DNA of 64,000 nucleotides, from positions 2,852,001 through 2,916,000 of the forward strand of contig JAVHKY010000024.1 of NCBI GenBank assembly GCA_035079385.1. Reading direction: 5' to 3'. Source of the stretch: Aspidiotus rigidus. Lineage: Eukaryota; Arthropoda; Insecta; Hemiptera; Diaspididae. The notes under the pieces were generated by a model, which made no database searches, was not told the DNA's origin, and was given only the letters and a program-made list of their open reading frames with translations. Both the position numbers and the translations under genes were made by a program. Shown here piece after piece: positions 1 to 12,700 of this stretch (position 1 is the first letter of the stretch; each line of letters opens with the position of its first letter).

Positions 1-109
1 TTCGCCCCCTGTCTCGCTGTTGTATTGGAATAATATGAGACTATTCAAGTCTAGGGGACTTGAAAAAATTTCGACTATCCAGCCATATATGATAGGAAGA
101 GGGACTTAG

Positions 110-430
110 AAAATTTTCTAATAATTAATTATATTAATTATTTAATTATTTATTTATTTATTTATTTATTTAATTATTTAATTATTAATTAATTAATTAA
201 TTAATTATTTATTATTATTACGCGGGGTGTACTCGCGAATTTCTGAATCACCCGCGGGGTAGAGATGTGCACGGACGCACGGTAATTAATTATTTAATTA
301 TTTATTTATTTATTTATTTATTTAATCATTTAATTATTTAATTAATAATTAATTAATTAATATAATTATTTATTATCATTACGCGGGGTGTACTCGCGAA
401 TTTCTGAATCACCCACGGGGTAGGGATTTC
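110..430. repeat. Duplicated AT-rich microsatellite plus CGCGGGGTGTACTCG block
   Basis: Two copies, about 155 bp apart, of a unit made of a long ATTT/ATTA microsatellite followed by ACGCGGGGTGTACTCGCGAA and TTCTGAATCACCC. A third partial copy of the GGTGTACTCGCGA motif lies at about 452-467. No gene is visible in 1-770. Confidence 0.7.
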
Positions 431-773
431 TCTTGACGGGGGGAGGGGGGGGGGGTGTACTCGCGAGTTTCAAAATCGGGGTCCGACGAGAGAAAAGACA
501 TGGAACATGTCAAAAGCTTTCATTCATACATAAATTTTTGAACGAATTTGAGATTGGTGACGTACTTTCAAAGGATTACTGATCCAAATAATACATTATC
601 AAGTTTTGGAAAAAAAATAAAATAAAATTTAGTGAATTTTTTTGCGGCCAATTTTCAACCGTGGTCAATTTCAATTTTCCTCCGCGTAGAATTATTTGCG
701 GCAAATTTTCATGGAATCGTAATATAGTAAATAAGAGAGCAAAACTATCAATATAAATTAAGCTAAAATTTAC

Positions 774-3700
774 CTCATCGAGGACTGCAATTTCTTTTCA
801 TTGAAAATGATGTTCAAATCTGCCGACTCGATATTTCGTCTAATCACGATCAAAGGCCTCGTCTTATTGACTTCTAATTTAGGTAAGATCTTCGATATCC
901 ACTCATCCGACGCATTGATGACCGGAGGTGGATTTGTAGATGTATCCGTCAACTTTTTGTAAGAAAATTAATCATTAAATTCCTCTCTTTTCAATCTCTA
1001 TTTCGATAACCTAACAAACAGTGTCAGCTTTCCCTATTTTGGATCGCTTTGGTACCTTCTTACTAACCTCCAACCCGGGCAAGCAGCAAGATTACTCCAA
1101 CTAACCCTTGACAAAATCTCCAGATGTGCGTGTGATCGTGAATACAGTCACGATAGTACTCGAAAAAAGATACTCACACCTCATATCTCTTCCTTCTTTG
1201 AATCCACACCAATCCTGTTGTCAAGTTACTTAATCTCACCTTCGATTCCGAACTCTTCTGAACTTTCATCTATGAAAATCCTGGGAGCAAAATGCCTGAA
1301 TCCCTTGAACAATTTCAAAAACTCACGGGTTCTTTAACGGAGTTGAACCAGGGGTGGCAGGGAATCTGTTTTATGGGGCACATGGGATCTGAGAAATGTT
1401 GACGAACCAGATTTATGACGTCATCAAATTATGACGTCACAGGCCCGGACTATAGGAGGGGGACTTGGAAAAATTTTGACCTCCGAGCTATATATGATTA
1501 GAGGGCGACTTACAATATCTTGGAAGGACGTTCTGAGTCTTATGTTGTTTAAAGCGTTGCATATCTGGCTCAATAAAGGGGCTAAGTCAATTGGTGTAGA
1601 AAGTATTTCATTCTAGTTACTCAAACGCGCTATCTTTCAGGCTATATACACCAACCTCCGGGCTATACACGATAGGAGGGGTACTTGGAAAGTTTTCGAG
1701 CTCCGAGCTTTGCCGGCCAACCAAACGGCAGACGGCGGGCGTTTTTTCCGACTCCCCCCCCCCTGATAAAACAGATTTTCTGTTAAAATATCTATCACAC
1801 TCTTGTACCGCGGCTGTAACCATTCACAAACTCCTCCTCCAATTCTACAATAGCCTGATCCGTTTCCTACTTGATTGCGGTTCTTCAATTTACACCCACT
1901 CCAACGACACAATTTCAAAATTGGTGGACTATAATCAACCTTCAACTGGCCCTTAGCGCACTACGCACCAGCCTTTCACTCAGCCTACGCGCTGAGGTAG
2001 GGGTTCCTCCTCTCAGTTATCGTACTTTTTCACTCTCACAGCCTGAACAACTCAATGCCCAAAGCTTCCCTCTCAGCCTACGTAATTCACCTTTTCTGCC
2101 GCTTCAATCCCATCTATGTACTCATTTCAATGTTTGGCTCTTACTTCTTACTTCTTCAACCACTCGCTCTTAATTATTCCTTATTGCTGCCATCACTCTA
2201 GATCTTACAAACTCGGAGCCTATATTTTGTGAGCTGCTCAAAGTTGCCTTCATTGTAATTTTTCTAAATAAAGATTCAACTTTGTTCCACGCCGCCTTGG
2301 GCGTTTAAGCTTGAAAGTCCAAATTTTTCCAGATTTCCCCCTATCAGATATAGGCCTATAGCTCGATCTTCCAAACTGATAAGGCTCGAATGTCAGAATT
2401 TTCCCCATATCGTATAGCTCGATATTTATGCATAGCGCTTGGCCTGGAACCCAGCCGTTTCTTCTAATCACCCCCCCCCCCCCCTCCATAGAACAGGTTT
2501 CCTGATTTCCCTCCATTCGTGGGTAACGTTTCATCCTTCCATATGAGAAACTTCACTTCACTCCGAACTCATCTCTACTTTCATCCGCTTTTCTCCTTTT
2601 CGAAAATTTCTTATCTGATTCTGCCTCATCTTTACTTTTTATCGACCAACAAATCCTCATTCTTACACAGTCGTTGTGGTCTTTCTCATCCTCCACTTTT
2701 TTTCCGATTGGTATTGGGATACGCCGGAGGACCTTGCCGCAAAGAAGTTACTACATTCACCTTCCGTTACTAATGTCTCCCTCTCTCGCTGGTATCCTTC
2801 ATCCTCTCCTTCTAGCTCGATTTTTGATCCTCCTTATCCTCCAATAGACTCTAATCTATTCAAGAATCTCCAATTCCTTGGTCTATTTCAAAACGTCCAT
2901 CCCGACGCAAAGAAATCATTTCAATCTGCCTCAAGACAGGCTATCCAACCCACTTTTTCCTTTCTTTGTGCCTCTCGCCCGCCCTCCTTCATGCCTTCAC
3001 TGCAATACAGGTGCTCTATATGTACAACACTTCTTATCTAACCCAGTTCTCGAGAATATCCGGTATCACGAACTCCCTCTTGAACAATCATGAGAAAATC
3101 ATCAGCACTAAAAACTACCTCCAGTCCACTAGACCACCTTATTTCATATTCATCTATTGTCAGTACTTCCCCACACCAAACTCATGACCTCAAGTGTAGT
3201 TGCAAGTCTCGTACAATCTAATATCTAATGCTTATTTTTGCCAAGATTTCACACTTACTTTTCTGTATAAGTGTACGTCCACGTCTTCGAAAGACTGTTT
3301 CGCGATCTCGACCAGCGAATCCGAAAACGATTTGGACGACTGATCAGTTTTCAAAAAGTCCGACAAAGTCAAAATAAAGAAGAGATTCGAGTTTTGGTTC
3401 ATTTGTTGTATCTTCTCGAGGCCGTCTAAATTTTGCACGATTATAAGCGGTGAAATATTTTCGTTGTCGTTAGCGGTCGAAGAATTTGAAAATGTTATAT
3501 AGGACTGGAACCCAACAGATATAATAATACGAGTAATTACATGTTCCCCTCTTTGATACATTAAATTTGCCTTTGTAGACGATTATCAACTACCTTTAGT
3601 TCCGTCTTTTGTTTCACTACTTCCTTCATTTCTTTTATCATTGTATTGGTTGTATCTACAATTCGTATCTTCGGGTCTCCGTTATTCGTAGACAAAATGA

Positions 3701-6700
3701 GACTTTCCACCGCTAGCTCCAGACAGAATCCGAGGAAAGTCTCTTTCTCCTGAGGAGGGGAGTAAAGATATTAAATACAAATAAATCTAGGTGAGAAATC
3801 GTATTTATGAATGTGTCCATAAGCGAAAGTCAATGTCTCACAACAATTTCACCTCTCATCACATATAGGTTATATAGAACGTTATAAGATCTTATTCTTG
3901 GTACTAATTAGATTTCAATATGATTCTACTTTTACAGAGTATTATGCAGGACTTAACTCTAATTCATTTGATTCATTACCTTAAGCTCAGGATTGGAATG
4001 AGAAATGAAGTGCATTGCTTCCATTTTCATACGAGAACTTTCGATATCGAGGAAAGTACTGATGGTTGATCTGTCATAAGTGAACCCTACCATTTCCAAA
4101 CCTTTACAGCGTAATCTTCGAGTCGCGTAATTCTTTTGGCAACTAATTATATCGCCTGCAAAAAGTCAAATCCAAAATATTGCGCATTGCGTAAAATTCT
4201 TTCTTAGGTAGCTGTTTCGAACGACCTTACGAAGTCCAATTGAAGACAACTAAGAAAAAGAAAATCACAGAAAATACGAGAAACCGAGAACAGGTCTCAT
4301 ATATTCTATTGGAGTTCATTTAGCAAAGACTACCGCCGGCGCCGTTTGCTGTCCTTGCAGTAAATTATGGTTCTGAGGAGAAACTCACTTCTGTGACTAG
4401 GAAGAATGAATATGCAAAAAAGGAGGATTGGAGAAGTGTTGACTTTCGACCTATCATCCGAGTCCCCCTCTTGCTATACTTATTTGGTTCAGCAGTGAAA
4501 TTTTCGAAGTCCTTGAGTGAAGTCAGAAGCTTCACCCTCTTCTGAACGACATTGTACCAACAGATACAAGAGTTGAGGGGGCTGTGCCTGTGACCTAATT
4601 CAGGGCGGAGGTGAACTCTTATACTACAAATAATAACCTCCCTCTCCGCGTTTGACTAAGTAGCTAGGACTCGTTAATGGTCTTATAACTATGAGAAGTC
4701 CAGAACGAAACGAAATAAAGGCAGATGCCGGCAGCTATTGTGGTACTGCCTAATGCCCCACGGCAGAATATTTTCCCCAAAACACTTGATATGTTAATCG
4801 CTCTTCAATACCATGGAGCAAGGTAACGTCAACCATTGACCAGAAAAGCGATAAAAATTTTGCGTAAGTTCAAAAAAAAAAACTCAACACTGACCTATGT
4901 TCAACGTTTTGAAGTCGGGTCCATTGATTTCCAGCCGTCGAATGCGTACGGGAAAGAACAAATCTCTTTTATTGAGATCTGAGTAAATATAAAATTTCAT
5001 CAAACTATCCAAAAAGCAGACCCAACTGTTGTTCCAAGCTATCATCCCGAAACAATCTATAAGTGAAATTCGAATCGAAATTCGGTAATTCATTTTCGAA
5101 TAGGTGCCTGGATACGTGAGGGTGAACAATTCTTACCTCCATCAGTGTATGTCATTCCTTTCAGTCTGGCGAAATTGTCTTCTAATTTATAACCGATGCT
5201 CTCTAAGTGTCTATAAAATTCGAGCGCGTTTATTTTACTCATGTTTTGATGAGCGGGACCTTCCTCGAATTCTATTGGTTTGCTATCGTAAGGTATTTGT
5301 ATCGTTCCCGTCATAATTATTACCGGTTCTTCGATGTCTTTCTTCTTAGTCAGTAGCATCTGGAAATCGCCGGATCCGTACTGTATCATGATTGTGAGCC
5401 TTCGAGGTTCTGGAACACATTAGAATCATTTTTTAATACTCCGCCATCTCCGAGCTGTAGACACCGATGGTGAATGAGGAGGCAAAGGTGAAATTGTAAA
5501 GAAGTGGGAGAAATAAGACTAATTTAGCGCTTGCAAATTGATGGTACGCGATCTAATTTCCTGTGCTCCCTTTAGGACTCTCTAAGCGACTTTGTGCAGA
5601 TGATTTCTATGTCTCTCTCGCTTCCACAAATCCCAGAGGAGCGGCACGTCTACTACAACTCACTCTCGGTAAGATCTCCTTGTGGGCTTCGGGTCGTAGA
5701 TTTCGTTTTTCTAGAAAAACCCCTTCCGTCTTTCTTCCTCCCCCCTACCAACGCCTCCTCCAGGACTTCTTTATTACCCTTTGATCCTCTATCAAGTTCC
5801 TTCGCCTTACTTTCGATTTCAAATACTCCTGCACTTCCAAAGCCAAATGCCCTAAACTCACTCCCACGTTCACACTTGTTACAGTCACAAGCTCCTCCTT
5901 CAGCCATCCACAATTCTTTAATCCACTCTCAACTGGACTATGGATCCCCAAGCTATAGACAGGCAAACAAATCCTCCCTAAAATCACGTTAGTGGCCTTA
6001 GTTTCGCTCTTGGTGCTCCGCGCATCAGCTCTATGCTCAATCTATGCGCCGAGACTGGTATCTATTACGCCTCCATAATTCTGCTCACGGCCAACATTCT
6101 GGCGTCTATGACTCAGTCTCCACAAGTCTCTATCTTTCTTCCCTCTATCCGCTCCACCAGACCACCTCAAATTGTGAGCCTCTTTTCTCTATCTCATCAT
6201 CCTCGCCTCCCTGGGCATCCCCAATGCCTCTGCTAACTCACAGAAATCCCCCCAACGTAATCTACAATGGACATATCAGAGCTATATTCCCACTTCAACC
6301 CGCGCTCTACAAATGGATCCAAATCGTGTGTCATAACTGGGCATGCCTTTTCTATCAATGGACGAGTCTCGCTCTTCCGTGCGGGAAACTCGTCTCCATT
6401 TATTCTGCTGAACTATCTGCCATCTATCCTCCCTTACTCGCCTCTCTTCTCCCTCTCCCCGTCAATTCATTCTCCTTTCCTCCTTTCTTTTCCTCTCTTT
6501 CAGTCATTCTTCCAAACCTGTCGTTCTTAACATCTTCTCTATCTACAATTGCCTTTGTCTGGATTCCTGGTCATATAGGCCTTCCGGAATACGACGCAGT
6601 GGACCTAGCAGGCAAACAAGCCTTGTTTTCCTCCTCAACCACTTATCCCTCCCCTTCTCCAGTCTACGAATTAAAATCTCACTATTGTCCTACAATAATT

Positions 6701-9700
6701 TCATCATGGTACAACCTTTGGTCCTCTGAACTTTTCAATAAAGTTCGTTTAGTCAGAAAATCACAGATTCCTTGGTCCTCTTCAATTCGTTCCTCACGCC
6801 ATGAAGAAATAGTCACAGGACGACAAAGAATTGGACGCACTCACCTCCGCTCCACCATCATGCCAATAACGCCATAATGAGGAATTATCCATCTCCCGTC
6901 CATACCACCTAAACTTCGGAAAATCTTTTCTTCCCCTTTCCAAACCTCCCTTACACTGCCCACTAACTGAGAATCTATTCCCTAACACTCGCACTCTAAA
7001 CTTCCTCCAATCCACATATCATTCAACTATAATACTTCTTATCGAGGGAATGACCTTATGTGTAGCTCGTAAATGTTTTTTTTTCTCCTTTGAGAAAAAT
7101 TTACTTCGCCACCGCTGGATGTAGGCTGTGACGTCATCATCGTAATAATTAAGTGAGAAAAAGCTCCAAAACATACAGTCAACTCCCACTTTGGGAATCA
7201 TGACCATGAGGTATGAAGTTAAAACGAAGAATGAGTGAAGATTAAGACGTCACTATGGAACTTGAATATTCCAAAGACCAAAGCTTTCCCACCCTCTGTA
7301 AATTACAAGGAAAAATTGTTAAAATTCGTAAAAAAGATTAGGAATTCAAAAAATTTTGAGTTCGCTTTTTGACATTTATACTGACTAATGTCTTTAATGT
7401 CACCCCACCCCATTCTACTAATGGAAATCCTCGAGTCTGAATTGCCCTCCGTTGATGGACTTAGAATCTCGAACCCACGAATTGATTTTAGGCTTCTCAT
7501 TCTTATCATATTGTATATTAGGCAAGGTCAGTGGCGGATCTAGGAATTTTTTTAGGGGGGGTTATGGAAAGGAAGGCTTTTAGAATATTAATCTCGTCCA
7601 TTTTTTCCCTTTTCCTCTTTCTTTTCTTTCTTTTTTTTCAGGCCCCCCCTTAAATCCGCCGCTGGGTAAGGTATTTCTTATAAAAGATTGATTTTGATCC
7701 GACCTTGTTAAAAACAATCAGAAAAAGAACAGAAAGATGAAAACGTTGGACAATCTTGAGCTGTAGGCTATGACGTCTTCGTAGTCGTAACAGCGAAGTT
7801 CCCATCGGAAAATCTTGACCTTTCTGAATAGCCTCTGAGTGAAAATCCTTCCAGGTCCCATAATGAAGTCTACATTCATATTTTTCAATACATAGGTAAT
7901 AAACACATCAACCGAGTCTAGAAAACATACTTTCCAACGTAATATGCAAATCTCTGTGTATTTTGATGTTCTCAAAGATTACGTTTTGGTTTTCCATTTT
8001 CTCATTTTTGATCGTTGCAAACATATACCAAACAAAGTACTGGAAAGAACCAAAAAAACTTCCTAAGTTTTAGGTTGTTTTAAGCCATAATATGTTTTCT
8101 ATAGCATTATAATAATATACAAACTAGGTATAGCGACGAAGGAATGACTTTTTGATTCTTGATCTCATGACCTTTGAGAAAATTGTATTCAGAGCCTTCG
8201 TTCAATTTTACCGTCAGGATTTCTTCAGATAAAGGTCTGTCCTATGGCAAAACGATAATGTCAAACCGGAGAGAAAGTACTCGACTAACTAGATAACGAT
8301 CTCAAGTATCAAATTACTGCTGTAGGGGTGATATTTTCAAAAGTTTCGGAATGGTCCCACGTGGCCAAAGTAGTTGTGCTTGGGGTGCCTCTTGAAACTG
8401 GATAATCGATTTTCGGAAAGAGCCCATTGACATCGGGTTGACACCCCGCTATATACATCCTGCAAGACAAATATTCAAAAAATGAGAGAAACAAAACTTT
8501 ATGATCAAAGGAAGATCGACAATTGATTCTCACTTTCCGATAGAAGAAAGCAGATAATGGACCGAGTTAGCTCCGGAGGTACGTAAAGTCAGCGAAATGT
8601 TTGTGCAAGTTTTCTTCAGCGATCGTTTCAAAATAGCTTGGAGCAGTCCGTGGGGGGCGATTTCGATCACAACAGCGTTTTCTGCGATGAATTTACAGCC
8701 CTCTTCGAACAATACCGGACTGACTAAGTTGTTGGTCAGGTATTCAGCCGAACACGACTTTGCCACAGGTATGTCCCATCTATCTTCCGGTACAGAGGTA
8801 CTTATCCACTTTGACGAACGTTGTTTCGGTTCGGTTATTACCTTGATATAATCAGAAACTCGAGTTTTAGGGTATACAACGTTATACAAAGTTTTTGCAC
8901 CACACTGTGCTTCTTCTTTTTAACTTTAATTGTGTCCTCAACTTACTTCATTCAGTCTCCTGAGCAAATGTGGAGCAGCTGGCGCTATGTGCTTCGAATG
9001 ATACGCAATGTTGGACACGTTCACCGCTCTCGCGAAAATTTTTTCCTCTTGAAGTTTTTCGACAAACTTGTTGACTAAATCTGCAGGCCCAGTAAGTGTG
9101 CAATTATCATTTGAATTGTGGCAAGCTACTTCAATACCTTCGGGCAAATCGTTCCTAATTTGATGGTAACCTCGACCTATTTAGTAATTTGAATTTGAGT
9201 TATTACGTCTCTACCACGCGCGATGGCTAAATATAGTATCTACCTATGGCAGCCATCATCCCTTTGATAGTTTCTGCTTCGTTCGAGGCAATTCCTCGAG
9301 CGTAAGATGCTAGCACAGCCTGTTCCAGCGTCAAACAACCATCCGCGTAAGCGCACGCATTCTCTCCTACCGAGTGTCCAATGATGCCATCGGGTTCGAT
9401 GCCGATTGCTTTTAAAATGTTCACCAATCCTATCTGTACGTAAAACATTTAATGCTGTACATTTTGACGAAATCGCGCATAACTTACTCGGCTCTAGTCG
9501 TGCATACCTGGACGGCGATGATACCAACAAATGCGTGAACGATATTTTCGAACATGGTAGGTTCGTCCGATGTAATAATTTCACGAATATCAATTCCTTT
9601 TGGTCTCAGCACAGCGTCACACTGATCGATGGCTTCGGCAAAAATGGGTATAGTAAGCAAAGCTTTTCCCATACCGTTCCACTGAGAACCCATTCCGGAA

Positions 9701-12700
9701 AATACGAACCATATAGGACGATTCTCTCCCTCACAGATCTGTGTGAAATTTTACAATGTGTTAGACTCCAAACTTGTCGTCAAGTCTCGTTAACTTTTTG
9801 TCTTTAGGATTGGGGTCCATTCTGAAATTTTCGTGACGAGCTAGACGTCGAGAGTGACCTTGACCTACTTTAGGGTTTCGATAAAATTCCTACCTTCGCT
9901 CGTTTACGTCACCCGACTGTCATTTTCGTCCTTATTTTTGGATTCAAATCACGAGAAGAGGCTTGGTAAGAATGAGATCGGTAGATGAACTCCCAGTACC
10001 CCCTCTTTATGTGCACATAATTTGATGATTTTCCTTTCCTTTCTTCGAGGATGAACGACAAAAAATTAATTATTCTCTCTGCAATAGTACTATACTGCAC
10101 TCATACTCACTTCAGCAATTCCTGTAGTTTGTGCAACAGGTGGAATAATTGTATAACCCCGAAAAACGTGAGTCATAATTGGAGTTTTGAATACATCGTT
10201 CGATATGTAGACAAATTCTTTGTTCAGGGGCAGCGCTTCAACCTGAAAACATGATCTAAAAATTAAAATCAAGCAGAATTCCGTTATCCAGAAAGGTGAG
10301 CTTCTCGATCGAGTTTTATTCGGGACAATTCTATGGATTGAGATTTATTCTTACTCCGACTGAACAAGCTTAAAATTGCTGAACTCCATTCAATCTTCCG
10401 GGTTTCGACTAGCTCTTTCTGCATTACAAACCAGCCGACGCGCTGAGGAAGGTGTTCCTCTTCTACGTTACCGCGCTATTTCACTGACCACTGATTTTGT
10501 AGCCTCAACACCCCAATACCCAAATCTTCCCATTATTTCAAATGCTTTCAGCCCTTGTGATTACCCCCTTGTGTCGCTTCAAACCCATTGAGGTTCTTCT
10601 CTCAGATTTAAGAATTTTTTTCACCTCTTCCGCCTTGGTCATATCTTATTTCTGACATCCGTCTCGATCTTATTAAAATTTCCAAGACAGCCAACATCGT
10701 CAGAATTTCCTTCCTCCTACTATCTAAGTGTCTCTCATCATTACGTGCTATCTAACACCTCTTCCATAACTGATCCTTTCTCCTCCCGCTCATACGGTTT
10801 CAAATTTCATTACTGCTTCCTCATCATCTCATCCTGGCATGATTCCTGATCCTATTCAGGGTCGCCAAGAACCAAACGGGGCCTGGAGGAAAGTCTGATA
10901 TTAGTGGGTCCACATTGAATTCGTTTTTTACAACTTTGTGGTTATGAATTTATAATTTCTTCACAAATCCGATCCGGAGGCCAGGGAAAAAAGTATCCTT
11001 TCTTTTCCTCTTTTCTCGGGCCCGATCTTCTTTGCTCTCCAATAAGCTACGATTTATGAAAAAAATTCCAATTCACTGGTTTCCTTCAAATCACCCTCCC
11101 CGACGCAATTCCAGAAATCTATCCGTCCAACACTTCTACTCTTGCCCAGCTCTCGAAAACATCCAGCTTCACCATTCTGTCTCTCTGCTCATCAAAAATT
11201 TCTTCTCAAACGATCATGAAAGAATAACCAACACGGAGAACTACCCTCGATCCACTTATTCTAATTCTCCCCAGAGCCCATTACCCCTAGTGTTGTAGAA
11301 AGGCTCGTTAATTTAATAACAATAAGAAGAAGGAGAAAATTACTTTTTCGATAACTCTCTTCATATCCGCCTCAGTACGTCCACAGAATATGAGCAACCT
11401 TGGCAAAGTATCATTTTCATCTTCCGTTCTCGAACGCGCTTCTCTACACCAAGAAGAAAATTTATGAGGAAATGGAAAATATCTTGATCTGGAATTGCAC
11501 TATTTCTCTTGATTCGATAATTTATTACTTCTGGTTTTGTTCAATGACAGCGTGACTTGTAACACCGAATAAAGAAAGCGCATTAACGCCCACCATCCGA
11601 CCCGGTAGTTTGGTTTTTTCATTGACTACCTAGAAAAGAAAAGTGAACATTTATCACCCTCTGTCAGTGTGATCAGATTACTCATAGTTTCTCGGGCTTT
11701 ACTTTCAATTTCCCGCTCTTTATTTGCTTCAATTCTGGGTTAGCCTGTTTGAAATTCATGTTGGGAGCGATGTAACCGCTATCCAAAGCGAGCAGGCATT
11801 TCAGTAGGGAGAAATACGCGCTTGCACCTTCCGTATGGCCGCTGTGACTTTTAACTGATCCAATTAATAAGGGGCTATCGCGATTGGCGCAAAATATTCT
11901 GCTCACAGCCTCAGTTTCTTGTTTATCCCGAAGCTGAAAAAATAATGATTGTTTATTTAGACTCCGAGCGTGAGTAAGAAGGAGGAAGAGGGAGAGGTAG
12001 ATGAATGAGCTCATTTACTTTTCACACTGATCTATCTAGGGTTTATTTTGCCAGCGAAACACTTAGCAATAGTAAAAAATTTTTAACGGAGTTGAACGAA
12101 GGGTGACAGGGAACCTGTGACGTCACAAGGTGGACCTATAACGTTATCAAATTGTGACGTCACAGATAGGAGGAAAACTCAGAAAAATTTCGACTCGTGA
12201 CCCGTAATATATGATAGAAGGGAGGACTTATGGTGTTTGAAGCATTGCATATCTGGTTCATTGAAGGGGCTAAGCCAATTGGTCCTGTGTTATTTTTCAA
12301 CCCATAGAACAGGTTATTTGCGTTCCTCGTTTAACATCGTTAAGGAAGCCGTCGTTTTTTCAAAGATGCGAATGAAAATAGTTTTTAATGACGTTATCGA
12401 TTTCAACCTCAAAATTCTGTCACTGATACCTCTGTACCATTCAAAATGTTACCCATCATAGGATCCATTCAGTTAGTCCATAAAATCCTATTCACAAACT
12501 GTAGCGACCAAGCACAAGAAAGATATCTCTTAATTTCTGGGATCTAGTTAGTTATCTCTTATTTCGCCTACGAGTCAAAGAAATTCGAGCTTCAAAACAA
12601 ATACTGATTTTTTGTTGACATTGAAATGTCTTCTAGTGGAGGGTGGAGGATGAAATATACATTCTCTTATTTACTTACTTCGGAACTCGATACTGGTATG

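Larger units (their letters stand above)
774..4155 (-). other. Central linker / pseudo-methyltransferase region of the FAS-like gene
   Basis: Exons 4155-3980, 3749-3594, 3504-3259 and 952-774, all in phase. Sequence landmarks are RLRCKGLEMVGF (like the CGGVEIRGL strand of FAS), ETFLGFCLELAVESLI, SPLIIVQNLDGLEKI, and SDEWISKILPKLEV followed by RPLIVI, which match the non-catalytic region between DH and the enoyl reductase. No SAM-binding motif is visible, as usual for animal FAS. The expected GLVNCLRKE segment is not seen at the end of the last exon, which ends in phase 2 at a GTAAAT donor, so the gene continues past the window edge. Confidence 0.7.
4895..8241 (-). other. Dehydratase (double hot-dog) domain of the FAS-like gene
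   Basis: Exon 8241-8121 carries GHEIKNQKVIP, which aligns with the DH motif HxxxGxxxxP. The His is kept but the Gly is Asn. Exon 7917-7820 (YVLKNMNVDFI, then FTQRLFRK) fits the next helix and strand. Exons 5409-5137 and 5038-4895 give the second hot-dog, with YGSGDFQM, an ALEFYRHLESIGY helix and NSWVCFLDSLMK, where the DxxxQ motif keeps Asp but has Lys for Gln. The 2.4-kb intron 7819-5410 holds a LINE copy and a hAT-like MITE. The phase at this one junction does not close, so a short exon may be missing from the model. Confidence 0.72.

Noticed and set aside
6044..6877. 277-codon frame as a host gene
   Set aside because: It contains RNase H motifs of a LINE with frameshifts around it and close relatives elsewhere in the window.
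7019..7207. Minus-strand peptide resembling the one after FAS exon 7917-7820
   Set aside because: At first taken as a duplicated FAS exon; the similarity is confined to a TGACGTCAT-type repeat (GTAGGCTGTGACGTCATC) lying in intron sequence in both places.
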